Shown here: positions 26,829-36,860 of the stretch, piece after piece
Layout: each line of letters begins with the position of its first letter
Position numbering within the stretch: the first letter of the stretch is position 1
Source: Lachnospiraceae bacterium
GTDB taxonomy: Bacteria > Bacillota > Clostridia > Lachnospirales > Lachnospiraceae
Reading direction: 5' to 3'
Assembly: GCA_902363555.1 (NCBI GenBank)
Contig: CABJAM010000001.1
Location: 62,001 to 126,000, forward strand
DNA length: 64,000 bases
The notes under the pieces: generated by a model
Told to the model about the DNA's origin: nothing
Seen by the model: the letters and a program-made list of their open reading frames with translations, nothing else
Databases searched by the model: none
Position numbers and translations under genes: made by a program

Positions 26829-28457
26829 ATGGGTGTTTATCTGAATGGCGTAAGTGCATATAGATTATATAAAGGAGAAACTATAAAACCTTACTTTGTA
26901 GACAAATCACAGATATTAGAGGAACTGTTCCCAATGGTGGATAGCGGAAACAGCCATATTTGCATCACAAGACCCAGAAGATTTGGAAAGACGGTTATGG
27001 CAAATATGATTGCATCTTTCTTCTCAAAAGGATGTGATGCCCAGGATGTATTTCAGAATCTTGCGATTGCCAGGCATGAGAAATATAACCAGTACAGAAA
27101 CCAGTTTTCTGTCATCCATATCTCTTTTAATGATATTTCAAGAAAATGCACTTCCTATGAGGACTACATTGGACGTATCGAAAAGCTGCTGCTGGAAGAT
27201 TTAAGAACGGAATATCCCAGTGTGAAAGTAGATGAAGAAGGGGATGTTATCGACACTCTGCTTAATATTTGTGGACATGACCCATCTGCAGGTTTTATAT
27301 TTGTGTTGGATGAGTGGGACTTCATATTTCATCAGGATTTTGTGACAGAGGAAGATAAAAAAAATTACCTGATGTTCCTGCGGAGCCTGTTGAAGGACAG
27401 ACCCTATGTGCTTATGGCATATATGACTGGAATCCTTCCAATTGCAAAGTATTCCAGCGGTTCAGAGCTAAATATGTTTGCGGAATTTACGATGGCAAAA
27501 TCCCCTGCTTTTTCTGATTATTTTGGCTTTACGGAGATGGAAGTCTCAGCGTTGTATGAGCGGTATTTGCAAATTTGCAAGAAACCAGGGGTTACCATGG
27601 AAGGCCTGCGGGATTGGTACAATGGATACTATACAGCTTCCGGAGAACGTGTATATAATCCGCGTTCCGTCGTTATGGCTTTAAGCTATAACAGCCTGGA
27701 AAGTTATTGGACCAGTGCCGGGCCTTATGATGAGATATATTATTATATCGAACATAATGTGGATGATGTCAGGGATGGCCTGGCACTCATGGTATCTGGT
27801 GTTCCCGTATCAGCAAAAATCCAGGAGTATGCCGCCGCTTCCATGAATCTGCAGACAAAGGACGAGATTTTTTCTGCTATGGTGGTTTATGGCTTCCTAA
27901 GTTATGAAAATGGAAAAGTATGCATCCCGAATAAGGAACTGATGGGAAAATTTGTGGATATGCTGCAAAAGGAGCCTTCTTTTGGCTATGTGTATCGGCT
28001 GGCGAAAGAATCAGAACGTATGCTGCAGGCAACTTTGGCGGGAGATACGGAAACCATGGCGCAGATTCTGGAACTTGCCCATGACACAGAAGTACCTCTC
28101 CTGAGTTATAATAACGAGACGGAGCTGACAGCCGTTGTAAATCTTGTATATCTGTCTGCACGGAACACCTACCGGGTGGAGCGGGAGGATAAAGCAGGGA
28201 AAGGCTATGTTGACTTTATCTTTTATCCGGAGGTGGATAGGAAGGCAGACTGTATCATACTGGAACTGAAGGTTGATGCCACACCAGAGATGGCGATCCA
28301 GCAGATCAAGGATAAAAAATATGCGTTGAAATTCCAAAGCAGGTTAGGCGAACCGCCAAAGTACACAGGAAGAATCCTGGCGGCAGGTATCAGCTATGAC
28401 AGGACAGAGAAAAGGCATCAGTGTAAAATTGAGATACTGGATGAGGCAAAGATATAA
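26829..28457 (+). CDS. AAA-ATPase-like / PD-(D/E)XK nuclease-fold protein (DUF1703 type), intact
   Basis: A 542-residue protein with N-terminal ATPase: Walker-A-like RPRRFGKTV (about residues 51-59), Walker-B-like FVLDEWDF, and the RDWYNGY motif. The C-terminal part carries YVDFIFYPE...CIILELKVD, a PD-(D/E)XK-like arrangement. It is the same family as the gene at 1-1377 but divergent and without the insertion (the corresponding site reads MTGILPIAKY). These proteins are abundant in Bacteroides and Lachnospiraceae; their job is unproven. It starts at 26829 behind GGGAGAG. Confidence 0.85.
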   Translation: MGVYLNGVSAYRLYKGETIKPYFVDKSQILEELFPMVDSGNSHICITRPRRFGKTVMANMIASFFSKGCDAQDVFQNLAIARHEKYNQYRNQFSVIHISFNDISRKCTSYEDYIGRIEKLLLEDLRTEYPSVKVDEEGDVIDTLLNICGHDPSAGFIFVLDEWDFIFHQDFVTEEDKKNYLMFLRSLLKDRPYVLMAYMTGILPIAKYSSGSELNMFAEFTMAKSPAFSDYFGFTEMEVSALYERYLQICKKPGVTMEGLRDWYNGYYTASGERVYNPRSVVMALSYNSLESYWTSAGPYDEIYYYIEHNVDDVRDGLALMVSGVPVSAKIQEYAAASMNLQTKDEIFSAMVVYGFLSYENGKVCIPNKELMGKFVDMLQKEPSFGYVYRLAKESERMLQATLAGDTETMAQILELAHDTEVPLLSYNNETELTAVVNLVYLSARNTYRVEREDKAGKGYVDFIFYPEVDRKADCIILELKVDATPEMAIQQIKDKKYALKFQSRLGEPPKYTGRILAAGISYDRTEKRHQCKIEILDEAKI

Positions 28458-28500
28458 GATAGATAAATATAAAAAATAATAGGGTCGATTAGATCATATA

Positions 28501-28532
28501 AAAAGGAAGCTGTGTCGTGCAGCTTCCTTTTT
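28501..28532 (+). terminator. Rho-independent terminator
   Basis: AAAAGGAAGCTG and CAGCTTCCTTTT form a 12-bp stem with a 7-base loop ending in a T-run, downstream of the AAA/PD-(D/E)XK gene. Confidence 0.85.
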
Positions 28533-28602
28533 GTAGATATTCACAGTAATGGACCACATGGAACTTTTTTTCTCTCTACACATCCCGAAATTAAACAGGC
28601 GG

Positions 28603-29715
28603 TTATGACTTCACCGTAGCCTTCTGCTGTTTTCGGAACTGCTGGGGAGAACAGCTATAATAAGCGCGGAAGGTTTTAGAAAAGTGATCAACATTATTAT
28701 AGCCGGATAAAGCGGCGATTTCTTCAATGGATTTCCCGGTCTGCAGCAGATAATCCCGGGCATCCTTCATTTTCAATTCTTTGATCATTTCGGAATAAGT
28801 CTTTCCGGTCATCTGTTTAATGATGGTTGACAGGTAGGAGATGGAATAATTAAATTCCGAGGCCATGTCGCCCAAGGTTGTATTCTTATAATTTTTATCA
28901 ATATATTTTAATATGGGCACGAAATCCACGCCGGTTGCATAATTGGAAAACTGATACGTATCTCCAAAATAACGGAGGATATTGGAGAAAAACAGCTTTA
29001 GCCAGTTCAGAGTACATTGCGGGGAATAATTGTCATATTTGTACTGCTCCAAAAATATGGACCGGGCCAGATCATGGATCGTTTCTGAATCACCCGTGGA
29101 TAGCAGGAGATAATTGGCGTGATCCTTGTTTGTCAATATTGCCTTAAAAAAGTTGGAAAGGACATTATCTCCGGACAGCAGGCTGATGAAGGCGGAGCGG
29201 AAAGTCTCATAATTGATATACATGCGCAATATAAACGAATCCTCCGATTCATCTGAAAAATTGTGCGTAGCATTGGGAGAAATAAAAACACAGTGCCCCT
29301 CCGCCAGCGTGATGGTTTCTCCTTCAAAATAGAATGTGCATGTACCCTTAAATATGTAATCAAACTCAAAATTAAAATGGGTATGACTGTGCGATGGCAG
29401 ATTACGGAAAACCGGATCAAGGAAAACATCCACGTCATACCCTGAAAAATATGACACATCTGTTTCCGCCTGTGTCAACAGGGAATGGATATTGTGCTCA
29501 ATATAGATGAAATCCTTTTTGCGGAGAAATTCTTCCTGGGGAAGATGATAAAGTGTATTTATATAGTCCGTATTATTAACATATTCCAGACATTTTTTCT
29601 CGGAGTACAGTGCAGTCAGCACTGCCGGCAGGTTCAATGTTTCATGGTGCTGCTGATAAAACTTGTCCAATTTATTTTGAATCTGAGCAAAAGTCACATA
29701 GAATTTTTTATCCAT
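28603..29715 (-). CDS. AraC-family transcriptional regulator with cupin sensor domain
   Basis: The N-terminal half contains a cupin fold (HSHTHFNFEFDYIFKGTCTF, then EGHCVFISPNATHNF) for effector binding; the C-terminal ~100 residues form the AraC helix-turn-helix pair (TLGDMASEFNYSISYLSTIIKQ; SIEEIAALSGYNNVDHFSKTF). It is transcribed divergently from the large PhlG-like operon and is its most likely regulator. The effector may be the imported compound. The intergenic 29716-30092 is AT-rich with a TGTGG/CCACA inverted pair near 29895-29932; no confident promoter. Confidence 0.85.
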   Translation of the reverse strand: MDKKFYVTFAQIQNKLDKFYQQHHETLNLPAVLTALYSEKKCLEYVNNTDYINTLYHLPQEEFLRKKDFIYIEHNIHSLLTQAETDVSYFSGYDVDVFLDPVFRNLPSHSHTHFNFEFDYIFKGTCTFYFEGETITLAEGHCVFISPNATHNFSDESEDSFILRMYINYETFRSAFISLLSGDNVLSNFFKAILTNKDHANYLLLSTGDSETIHDLARSIFLEQYKYDNYSPQCTLNWLKLFFSNILRYFGDTYQFSNYATGVDFVPILKYIDKNYKNTTLGDMASEFNYSISYLSTIIKQMTGKTYSEMIKELKMKDARDYLLQTGKSIEEIAALSGYNNVDHFSKTFRAYYSCSPQQFRKQQKATVKS

Positions 29716-30092
29716 AAGTCATCATCCTTTTTTACCAGTAATTTTCAGTGGCCGGGAAACAACCGCTCATATCTCATGTAATTCGTAACAGCTTAGAGGC
29801 CTGAACAGTAGTTGCCATACATCTATTCTAACATATGAAAAAATATCGTACAACTATATGTAAAAAAACCACGGATTTTTAAAAAGAAACTCCATTGTGG
29901 AATGTTATAAAAATTGATATTATTACCACATCAAAAGAATAACGACAAAATAAAATATACAAATTAAACAAAAAATGGGGGTAAAAATTTACATTTAGAT
30001 AAAAGTAAAGTCATTGAAGCATGAAAAAACAGCACGGCTATCCTCAAATATATATACGGATAATAGCTGAAAAAACAACGAAAGGATTAAGG

Positions 30093-31292
30093 ATGTCAAA
30101 CAAAAAATATGTTTATGTTGGAAATTGGGGATTCGCACCAGCACCAAAGGGGATATCAATTTTTAAATATGATGAAGCTTCCTGCGATCTGGCACTGATG
30201 AAAACGGTGTGTCCGGACATTGCCGCCGGACAGCTTTGTATGGATTCGGAAAATAACATTCTATATGCCGTCAATGAATGCGGCGACCAAAGAGGACAAA
30301 TCGGTGGCGGTGGTTATATACTGGCATTTCGGGTAGATCCGAAAAACGGAAATCTCACGCTGATCAACGAGCAGCCGTCCGTATTGCCTGAACCATCCTA
30401 TCTTTGTATGGATAAGACTAAAAAATATATTATGGCCTGTCACTGTTCGGACCCATGGCATGTCACACGGATAAAAAAGAATAAGGATGGACGCCCCGGC
30501 AGTGAGGTACTCTTTGATGATACGGGGGTCGTACTGTTTCAGATACTGGATGATGGGGCGGTCGGACCAGCCTGCGACGTTATGCTCACCGAAGGTAATG
30601 GCGGTCTGGGAACAGATTCGCAGAAAAATGTAGATCCGGTGTCCGGGCATATACAACTGGTCCGGGTAATATCCAGACTGCATTCTGTTATTGCAAGTCC
30701 AGATGGGCGGATGTTCGTAACCTGTGACAAAGGTATGGACCGCATAATTACATTTCGGCTGGATGAGAACATGGGCAGGATCATAGCGCTGCATACCTAC
30801 CAGATGGAGGAGCTGGGATGCTTTCCCCGATATGGCGTATTTCACCCCCGTGTGCCTATGTTTTATGCCAATAACGAAAATCTTGCAATGTTGAATTGTT
30901 TTTCCTATGACGCAGAGGAAGGAAGTCTGAAATCCCGGCAGAAGGTCCGGTTATTGTTTGAGGAGGTGGGTCTGGTAGAGGGAAAACCGGTGGGTGCCCA
31001 GGATATTATGATCCACCCGGACGGAAAGACCCTGTATGTCTCCCTGTGCGGCCTGAATCTGATCGCGGTCCTGTCCGTTGCGGAGGACGGTCTTGTGGAG
31101 TTAAAGCAGAATATCCCATCTGGCGGAATACTTCCTCGGGGGCTGGCAATTTCCCCGGACGGCCGCTGTTTATTATCGGGAAATATGGTTTCCGGAGATA
31201 TTACAACATTTTATATCGATGTGGACGGCACCCTCATATCTACGGGGAAAAATTATAAGGCAGTCTCACCATCGGCAATAAAATTTTTATAA
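30093..31292 (+). CDS. Lactonase family beta-propeller protein (6-phosphogluconolactonase-like, YkgB type)
   Basis: A cytoplasmic seven-bladed propeller of the lactonase family (pfam10282): YVGNWG start, LCMDSENNILYAVNE, and late HPDGKTLYVS and SPDGRCLLSG blade motifs. It would open a lactone ring; the substrate is unknown. The ATG at 30093 follows AAAGGA; an earlier in-frame ATG at 30021 lacks a site. It is the first gene of a 15.8-kb operon, which suggests a lactone intermediate in the pathway rather than the pentose phosphate route. Confidence 0.8.
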   Translation: MSNKKYVYVGNWGFAPAPKGISIFKYDEASCDLALMKTVCPDIAAGQLCMDSENNILYAVNECGDQRGQIGGGGYILAFRVDPKNGNLTLINEQPSVLPEPSYLCMDKTKKYIMACHCSDPWHVTRIKKNKDGRPGSEVLFDDTGVVLFQILDDGAVGPACDVMLTEGNGGLGTDSQKNVDPVSGHIQLVRVISRLHSVIASPDGRMFVTCDKGMDRIITFRLDENMGRIIALHTYQMEELGCFPRYGVFHPRVPMFYANNENLAMLNCFSYDAEEGSLKSRQKVRLLFEEVGLVEGKPVGAQDIMIHPDGKTLYVSLCGLNLIAVLSVAEDGLVELKQNIPSGGILPRGLAISPDGRCLLSGNMVSGDITTFYIDVDGTLISTGKNYKAVSPSAIKFL

Positions 31293-31379
31293 TACATCAG
31301 CTATAGTCCTATACCGTAGAGCAGTCCGGTTTTCTGGAGCTGTTCCGGTTGAAGAATAAACTAAGGAAAGGAAAAGAAA

Positions 31380-32261
31380 ATGCCAAGAAAAGAAGAAGTG
31401 ATCACAAGAAGACCTGTTCTTTGCCAGGAGGAGCAAACGCTGCCGCTGAAAAAGTACTATGATCTTCCGCTCTATGCTCTGGGCCCAAGGGAGCAGGAGC
31501 TGTTAGACCGGGGGTGTCCGGTGGATGCCGGTCTGGCCATACCCGTCCAGAACTGGCTGGATCTGCTCCGGCCGGAAGGGTATACCGATTTTGAATATGG
31601 ATATGCCCATATGCCGGATGGAACAGCTTATGTGGCTGTCTATACGGTCTATCCCAATTGCGAGCCAAAAATGCTTGCCTGGTACTTTAACTGGATGAAT
31701 ACCCCAAGTGTACACCAGCCGCTGGGAGAAGATGGTTACGATAATATGCGGTATAAGATATGGAATCCGTCCGATCATGTGGGCCATGGTTTTGTCAACG
31801 GAAAGGACAAATCCGGCGGTATATGGACGGTGGAATCCCTGGATCTGGGTATGGGCGAGCCCAAAACCTACACGGTGCGTCATGCCATTAACCTGAGGGA
31901 TTTTGGTCTGACACAGGAGCGCGAGGAGCAGCTTAAAGCGGCCGGATGTTTTGTGGACGCTGCCTATGAAACTTTTCATACCATGGACCCGGAGCACCGG
32001 CAGACGGGCGGGATGCATCTGTGCCTGACCTTATCCAGGAAAAGCCCATTAGGTTACATGGAAAAATGTACACGGGAATGGATCGGCTACGGTATTAAGG
32101 ACGGGAAGATCGTCAGGGATGAGACGACGCCGGAATTTATGTTTTCCGATGAATATCTGCGCAAGGTCGTTACGCACAGTACGGTGGAGGCACAGCAGTT
32201 AAGCATATTCCTCGCGGATCTATATAATGAATATAACGATAAGCCCTTAGATGCCGATTAA
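31380..32261 (+). CDS. PhlG/phloretin-hydrolase-like C-C hydrolase (DAPG hydrolase family)
   Basis: A 293-residue protein resembling 2,4-diacetylphloroglucinol hydrolase PhlG and the related phloretin hydrolase of gut Eubacterium ramulus. These zinc enzymes cleave the C-C bond between a phloroglucinol-type ring and an acyl group. Candidate zinc ligands fit the PhlG pattern: His133 in NPSDH, Glu160, and His266/Glu270 in the HSTVE motif, four residues apart near the C-terminus. No signal peptide, so the substrate must be imported, presumably by the Dpp-type system downstream. The precise substrate is inference: a phenolic ketone or a polyketide. Confidence 0.75.
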   Translation: MPRKEEVITRRPVLCQEEQTLPLKKYYDLPLYALGPREQELLDRGCPVDAGLAIPVQNWLDLLRPEGYTDFEYGYAHMPDGTAYVAVYTVYPNCEPKMLAWYFNWMNTPSVHQPLGEDGYDNMRYKIWNPSDHVGHGFVNGKDKSGGIWTVESLDLGMGEPKTYTVRHAINLRDFGLTQEREEQLKAAGCFVDAAYETFHTMDPEHRQTGGMHLCLTLSRKSPLGYMEKCTREWIGYGIKDGKIVRDETTPEFMFSDEYLRKVVTHSTVEAQQLSIFLADLYNEYNDKPLDAD

Positions 32262-32302
32262 ATTATAAGCAGATACAGATTAATAAAAAGGAGAAGAAGA
32301 TT

Positions 32303-33967
32303 ATGAAAAAATGGATGACAGTTTTTATGGCAGCCGCATTATTGACAGCATCGCTGGCCGGCTGTAAGTCTACGGCGGAAAATACATCCGCAACGACAGC
32401 ACAGTCACAGGGAGAAGCGCAGACACAGGAAGCAGCACAAACGCGAAAAGAGGATGATATGTCCGCCCGCGCTGCGGAGGGAAAAGGTGGAGAAACCGGC
32501 AGTATTGTTGTGGGCATTAATGCCGATCCAGGCTCCCTGAGTCCGTTTGCGCCTATGTCGCCGGGGGGCATCACTATCCGCAGAACGCTGTACGAATTTC
32601 TCGTAGACCGTGAGGAATTTGGCGGCGATATGGTCGGCGTTATAATGAAGGACTATGAAAAGATTGACGATACCACCTATAAGGTTACGATTTATGATTA
32701 TATCCATGACACGCAGGGAAATGCCGTGACAGCATCCGACGTGGCCTTCAGCTATAAGACCGGAAAGGAATGTGGTAATTATCCCAAGCTCAATTCTGTG
32801 GAGAGCGTTACGGTTCTGGATGATTATACCGTAGAATTTAAATTTACACAGGAGCTTGCTGTGGGAGAACTTGAAGGACTCTGGATGGAATGTCCGATCA
32901 TTACCCAGGCGGCCTATGAAGCAAGCTCGGATCAGATGGCCACGGCGCCGGTGGGAACGACAGCCTATAAGGTTACTTCTTATACACCAGGTTCTGAAAT
33001 TGTGATGGAGCGCTGTGATGATTACTGGCAGACTGACGCGGCGGTCAAGCCGTTGACCTCCAATGCCAATGCGGCAGAAATCAGATTCCAGATCATTACA
33101 GAATCAGCACAGATGACGATCGCTCTTGAGACTGGAAGCATTGATATGACGACGGGCGTTTCTAACAGTGAGGTCGCACGGTTTAAAGACGGCGGAGAAA
33201 ATGCGGATGGCTTTAACACCTTCCAGTTTATGGACAACAAGGCGGCTATGATCTACTTTAACTGTGACGAAGGCAATATTCTCCAGAATCAGGCGCTGCG
33301 CCAAGCAATCTGCTATGCTATTGACGCACAGTCTGTTTTGGATGGCGCATACAACGGCGACGGCGCAGTGCTTAAAACCATTGGCTGCGAGAAGTACGGC
33401 GATTTTAACGATGCATGGCTGAATGAGGAATACTATGAATATAATCTTGAAAAAGCTAAGGAATTAATGGCCGAGGCGAACATACCCGAGGGAACAACTC
33501 TGAAGCTGCTCTGTGGAAATACGGAGGATGTGGAAAGCATTGCAACTATCATTCAGGGCTTTTTGCTCCAGATCGGTATCAATGTACAAATCACCCCTTA
33601 TGAAAATGCTATGTATACATCACTTACCTATGAAAGCGATGCGTGGGATATCCTTCTGGCAACTCAGGGCGCCACAGATTATCTTGTAAATATATGGAAG
33701 CTGGGATGGGCAGCAGAAAACTATAACGGACATACGATGAATTTCCTTTATGACGACCAGCTTCAAAATATTTTGCACGAGTCGTTGACCGTAGATGGAC
33801 ATACTGCTGAGAATGTTAATGCTTTCCATTATTACATTAAGGATAACTGCTATGCTTATGGTATCTGCCAGACGGCCGGCTATGTTGTGGCGGACAAAAA
33901 GGTAGCATCCGTTGTTGTAGATTCACGTAACTGTATTCTTCCAGGCTGCTGTACCTATACCGAATGA
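32303..33967 (+). CDS. ABC transporter substrate-binding lipoprotein, family 5 (Dpp/Opp type)
   Basis: Signal peptide with lipobox LAGC (Cys21), a Thr/Gln/Glu-rich tether, and a family-5 binding domain (PGSLSPFAPMSPGG; late QIGINVQITPYENAMY). Family-5 proteins bind peptides but also nickel, glycosides and other bulky ligands. In this operon the ligand is probably the precursor of the PhlG-like enzyme's substrate. Confidence 0.85.
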   Translation: MKKWMTVFMAAALLTASLAGCKSTAENTSATTAQSQGEAQTQEAAQTRKEDDMSARAAEGKGGETGSIVVGINADPGSLSPFAPMSPGGITIRRTLYEFLVDREEFGGDMVGVIMKDYEKIDDTTYKVTIYDYIHDTQGNAVTASDVAFSYKTGKECGNYPKLNSVESVTVLDDYTVEFKFTQELAVGELEGLWMECPIITQAAYEASSDQMATAPVGTTAYKVTSYTPGSEIVMERCDDYWQTDAAVKPLTSNANAAEIRFQIITESAQMTIALETGSIDMTTGVSNSEVARFKDGGENADGFNTFQFMDNKAAMIYFNCDEGNILQNQALRQAICYAIDAQSVLDGAYNGDGAVLKTIGCEKYGDFNDAWLNEEYYEYNLEKAKELMAEANIPEGTTLKLLCGNTEDVESIATIIQGFLLQIGINVQITPYENAMYTSLTYESDAWDILLATQGATDYLVNIWKLGWAAENYNGHTMNFLYDDQLQNILHESLTVDGHTAENVNAFHYYIKDNCYAYGICQTAGYVVADKKVASVVVDSRNCILPGCCTYTE

Positions 33968-34000
33968 TGAAATACGAAAGAGTATGTGAGGATTGATGAT

Positions 34001-34960
34001 ATGGGGAAATATATCGTAAAGCGCCTTCTGTGGATGATCCCTGTGGTTCTGGGCGTAGCCGTTTTGATTTTTACCATCATGTATTTTACGCCCGGAGACC
34101 CTGCTAAATTTGTATTGGGTACAGAGGCCACGGCAGAGCAGTTAGATGCGTGGCGCATTGAGCATGGACTAAAAGATCCGTATATTAAGCAGTTGGGAAA
34201 CTTTCTGGTAGATACATTTATTCGTTTTGATTTTGGTGAATCCTACGTATTTAATACACCGGTTATGAGCGAATTGATGACAAGGCTGCCAAGGACGCTG
34301 ACATTAGGGCTTTTATGTATGCTGCTCCAAATTATTGTGGGGATTCCTCTGGGTGTAACGGCTGCGGTTCATCAAAATGGGGCGGCAGACCGGATCTGTA
34401 TGTTTATTGCACTGCTGGGCGTCTCTATTCCCCAGTTCTGGCTGGGATTGATGCTCGTGCTTTTATTCGCACTCAAGCTCAATCTTCTGCCGGCCTATGG
34501 CATCGGCGGTATCCAGTATTATATACTTCCGTGTATTGCAAACGCCTTCGGAGGCATTGCCTCCCAGGCGCGGCAGACACGGTCCAGTATGCTGGAGGTT
34601 ATCCGCTCGGATTACGTGACTACAGCCAGGGCAAAGGGGGTATCTGAGAGAAATATTATATGGAAGCATGTGCTTCCCAATGCCCTGATTCCCGTAATTA
34701 CCGTACTGGGAAATGGATTCGCCATGATGCTTGGCGGCGCCGTTGTCATTGAAGCTGTTTTTTCGATTCCCGGCATCGGTTCCTATATGACAAGCGCCAT
34801 TGCCAACCGGGATTACCCTATTGTGCGCGGCTCTGTTGTACTGCTGGCGATTGCATTCAGCCTGGTGATGCTCATTGTGGATCTGGTTTACGCCTATGTT
34901 GATCCGAGGATCAAGGCACAGTATGAAAATACCGGTAAAAGGAGGCGGAGGGAAGCATGA
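34001..34960 (+). CDS. ABC permease, DppB type
   Basis: Six-helix permease with the N-terminal signature YFTPGDPAKFVLG and EAA-type loop TTARAKGVSERNIIWKHVLPNAL. The ATG at 34001 has GAGG 9 bp upstream; the GTG at 33986 lies on that site. It overlaps the next permease by 4 bp. Confidence 0.9.
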   Translation: MGKYIVKRLLWMIPVVLGVAVLIFTIMYFTPGDPAKFVLGTEATAEQLDAWRIEHGLKDPYIKQLGNFLVDTFIRFDFGESYVFNTPVMSELMTRLPRTLTLGLLCMLLQIIVGIPLGVTAAVHQNGAADRICMFIALLGVSIPQFWLGLMLVLLFALKLNLLPAYGIGGIQYYILPCIANAFGGIASQARQTRSSMLEVIRSDYVTTARAKGVSERNIIWKHVLPNALIPVITVLGNGFAMMLGGAVVIEAVFSIPGIGSYMTSAIANRDYPIVRGSVVLLAIAFSLVMLIVDLVYAYVDPRIKAQYENTGKRRRREA

Positions 34961-35847
34961 CAAAGGAAATGACAGCGGCTGTGGCTGAGCCTGCCAAGGT
35001 GCGTAAGGAAAGCCAGGCGGCAGCCGTATTTAAAAGACTGAGAAAAAATAAAATGGCAATGATCGGTCTTGGTATTATTATCATTCTTATTTTGGCAGCA
35101 GTATTTGCACCTTTACTTGCCCCCTATTCCTACGCGGATATGGATTTAAAGATTATGCATTCAGGTCCTTCGGCCGCCCACTGGTTTGGCACGGATGAGC
35201 TGGGCAGGGATATTCTCAGCCGTATTTTGTACGGTGCGCGCTACTCCTTAAGCCTTGGCATTCTTTCTGTTTTATTATCCAATGCCATCGGTATTATACT
35301 GGGGTCTGTGGCCGGATATTTTGGGGGGATGGCCGATAATATCATATTAAGGATCATGGACATTGTGCAGTCCATTCCGGGAATGCTTCTTGCTATCGTG
35401 ATATCTACGGTTTTAGGGGCTGGTTTTTCCAATACGATCATCGCCATGTCCATCGGCGGTATACCTATGACCATACGGCTTTTGCGGGCTTCGATCATGG
35501 GTATCCGCAAGCAGGAATATCTGGAAGCTGCTACCGCTATTAATTGCGGAAAAGTGCGTATCATGGCAAAACATATATTCCCCAACAGCTACTCGCCGCT
35601 GCTTGTATCCGCTACGATGGGCATCGGCAATACGATCATGCAGGCGGCCGCCTTAAGCTATATCGGCCTGGGCGTGCAGCCGCCGGCTGCAGAGTGGGGG
35701 GCTATGCTGTCTGCGGCGCGCAGCTATATCAGAGATTGTCCCCATGAAATTATTTTTCCGGGCCTTTGTATAGCATTGACCGTTTTAGCCTTTAACATGT
35801 TTGGTGACGGATTGCGTGATGCAATGGACCCCAAATTGAAAAATTAG
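34957..35847 (+). CDS. ABC permease, DppC type
   Basis: Partner permease with the DppC N-terminal pattern (RLRKNKMAMIGLGIIIIL, then HWFGTDELGRDILSRI) and EAA loop EAATAINCGKVRIMAKHIFP. It overlaps DppB and lies 14 bp from the ATPase gene, making a complete five-gene importer. Confidence 0.9.
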   Translation: MTKEMTAAVAEPAKVRKESQAAAVFKRLRKNKMAMIGLGIIIILILAAVFAPLLAPYSYADMDLKIMHSGPSAAHWFGTDELGRDILSRILYGARYSLSLGILSVLLSNAIGIILGSVAGYFGGMADNIILRIMDIVQSIPGMLLAIVISTVLGAGFSNTIIAMSIGGIPMTIRLLRASIMGIRKQEYLEAATAINCGKVRIMAKHIFPNSYSPLLVSATMGIGNTIMQAAALSYIGLGVQPPAAEWGAMLSAARSYIRDCPHEIIFPGLCIALTVLAFNMFGDGLRDAMDPKLKN

Positions 35848-35861
35848 GGAGGGCAGATATT

Positions 35862-36860
35862 ATGAGTCAGACAGACAAGCATTTTCTGTCGGTAAAAGAC
35901 CTGACGGTGGAATACAGTGCAGATGGGCAGCATGTTCATGCGGTCAGCGGCGTATCTTTTGAACTTGACCGGGGCCGGACGATCGGTCTGGTAGGGGAAA
36001 CAGGCGCCGGAAAAACGACTATTGCTAAAACTATTTTACGAATACTTCCGGATTTTTCGGCCAGGGTCATGCAAGGTGAGGTGTTTCTGGACGGCAGAGA
36101 CCTGCTGAAGCTGCCGGAGGAGGAGATGCGCAAGGTCCGGGGCCAGCGTATTTCCATGATCTTTCAGGACCCCATGACGGCATTAAATCCTACGATGAAG
36201 GTAGGACGCCAGATCCAGGAGGTTATAGAGATACATAATAATATTTCTAAACACGAGGCTCACAAAAGGGCTGAGGAGATGCTGGAAATGGTCGGCATAC
36301 CAAAAGATCGCTATTATGAGTATCCTCATCAGTTTTCCGGGGGTATGAAGCAGCGGGTCGTTATTGCCATGGCCCTGGCCTGCGACCCGGATCTGCTCAT
36401 TGCGGATGAGCCGACCACTGCGCTGGATGTGACCATTCAGGCGCAGGTGTTGGAAATGATAAATGATCTCAAGGTAAAAAAGAATACGTCCATGATTATG
36501 ATCACCCATGACCTGGGGATTGTTGCGGAGGTCTGCGACGAGGTGGCGGTGATCTATGCCGGCCAGGTGATCGAGCGGGGAAGCCGTGAGGAGATTTTTG
36601 ATTATCCGACCCATCCGTATACCATAGGACTTTTTGGCGCAGTGCCCAAGTTGACCGGCGATGTCCACAGGCTTTCGCCCGTGGCCGGCCTGCCGCCGGA
36701 CCCGTGTAATCCCCCGAAGGGCTGCCGGTTTTCGCCCCGATGCCCCCATGCCACTGATGTATGCAGGGAAAGCGAACCGGAATTTATCGAGGTCCGTCCG
36801 GATCATTTTTGCCGGTGCTTACTTACAAAAGAGCGGGAGGTGCAGGGATGTCCAAATTAA
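35862..36860 (+). CDS. ABC ATPase, DppD type
   Basis: Walker A GETGAGKTT, signature FSGGMKQR, Walker B LLIADEPTTALD, and the C-terminal oligopeptide-ATPase extension with four cysteines (CNPPKGCRFSPRCPHATDVC), which in this family can hold an Fe-S cluster. It works as a heterodimer with the following ATPase and overlaps its start by 13 bp. Confidence 0.9.
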   Translation: MSQTDKHFLSVKDLTVEYSADGQHVHAVSGVSFELDRGRTIGLVGETGAGKTTIAKTILRILPDFSARVMQGEVFLDGRDLLKLPEEEMRKVRGQRISMIFQDPMTALNPTMKVGRQIQEVIEIHNNISKHEAHKRAEEMLEMVGIPKDRYYEYPHQFSGGMKQRVVIAMALACDPDLLIADEPTTALDVTIQAQVLEMINDLKVKKNTSMIMITHDLGIVAEVCDEVAVIYAGQVIERGSREEIFDYPTHPYTIGLFGAVPKLTGDVHRLSPVAGLPPDPCNPPKGCRFSPRCPHATDVCRESEPEFIEVRPDHFCRCLLTKEREVQGCPN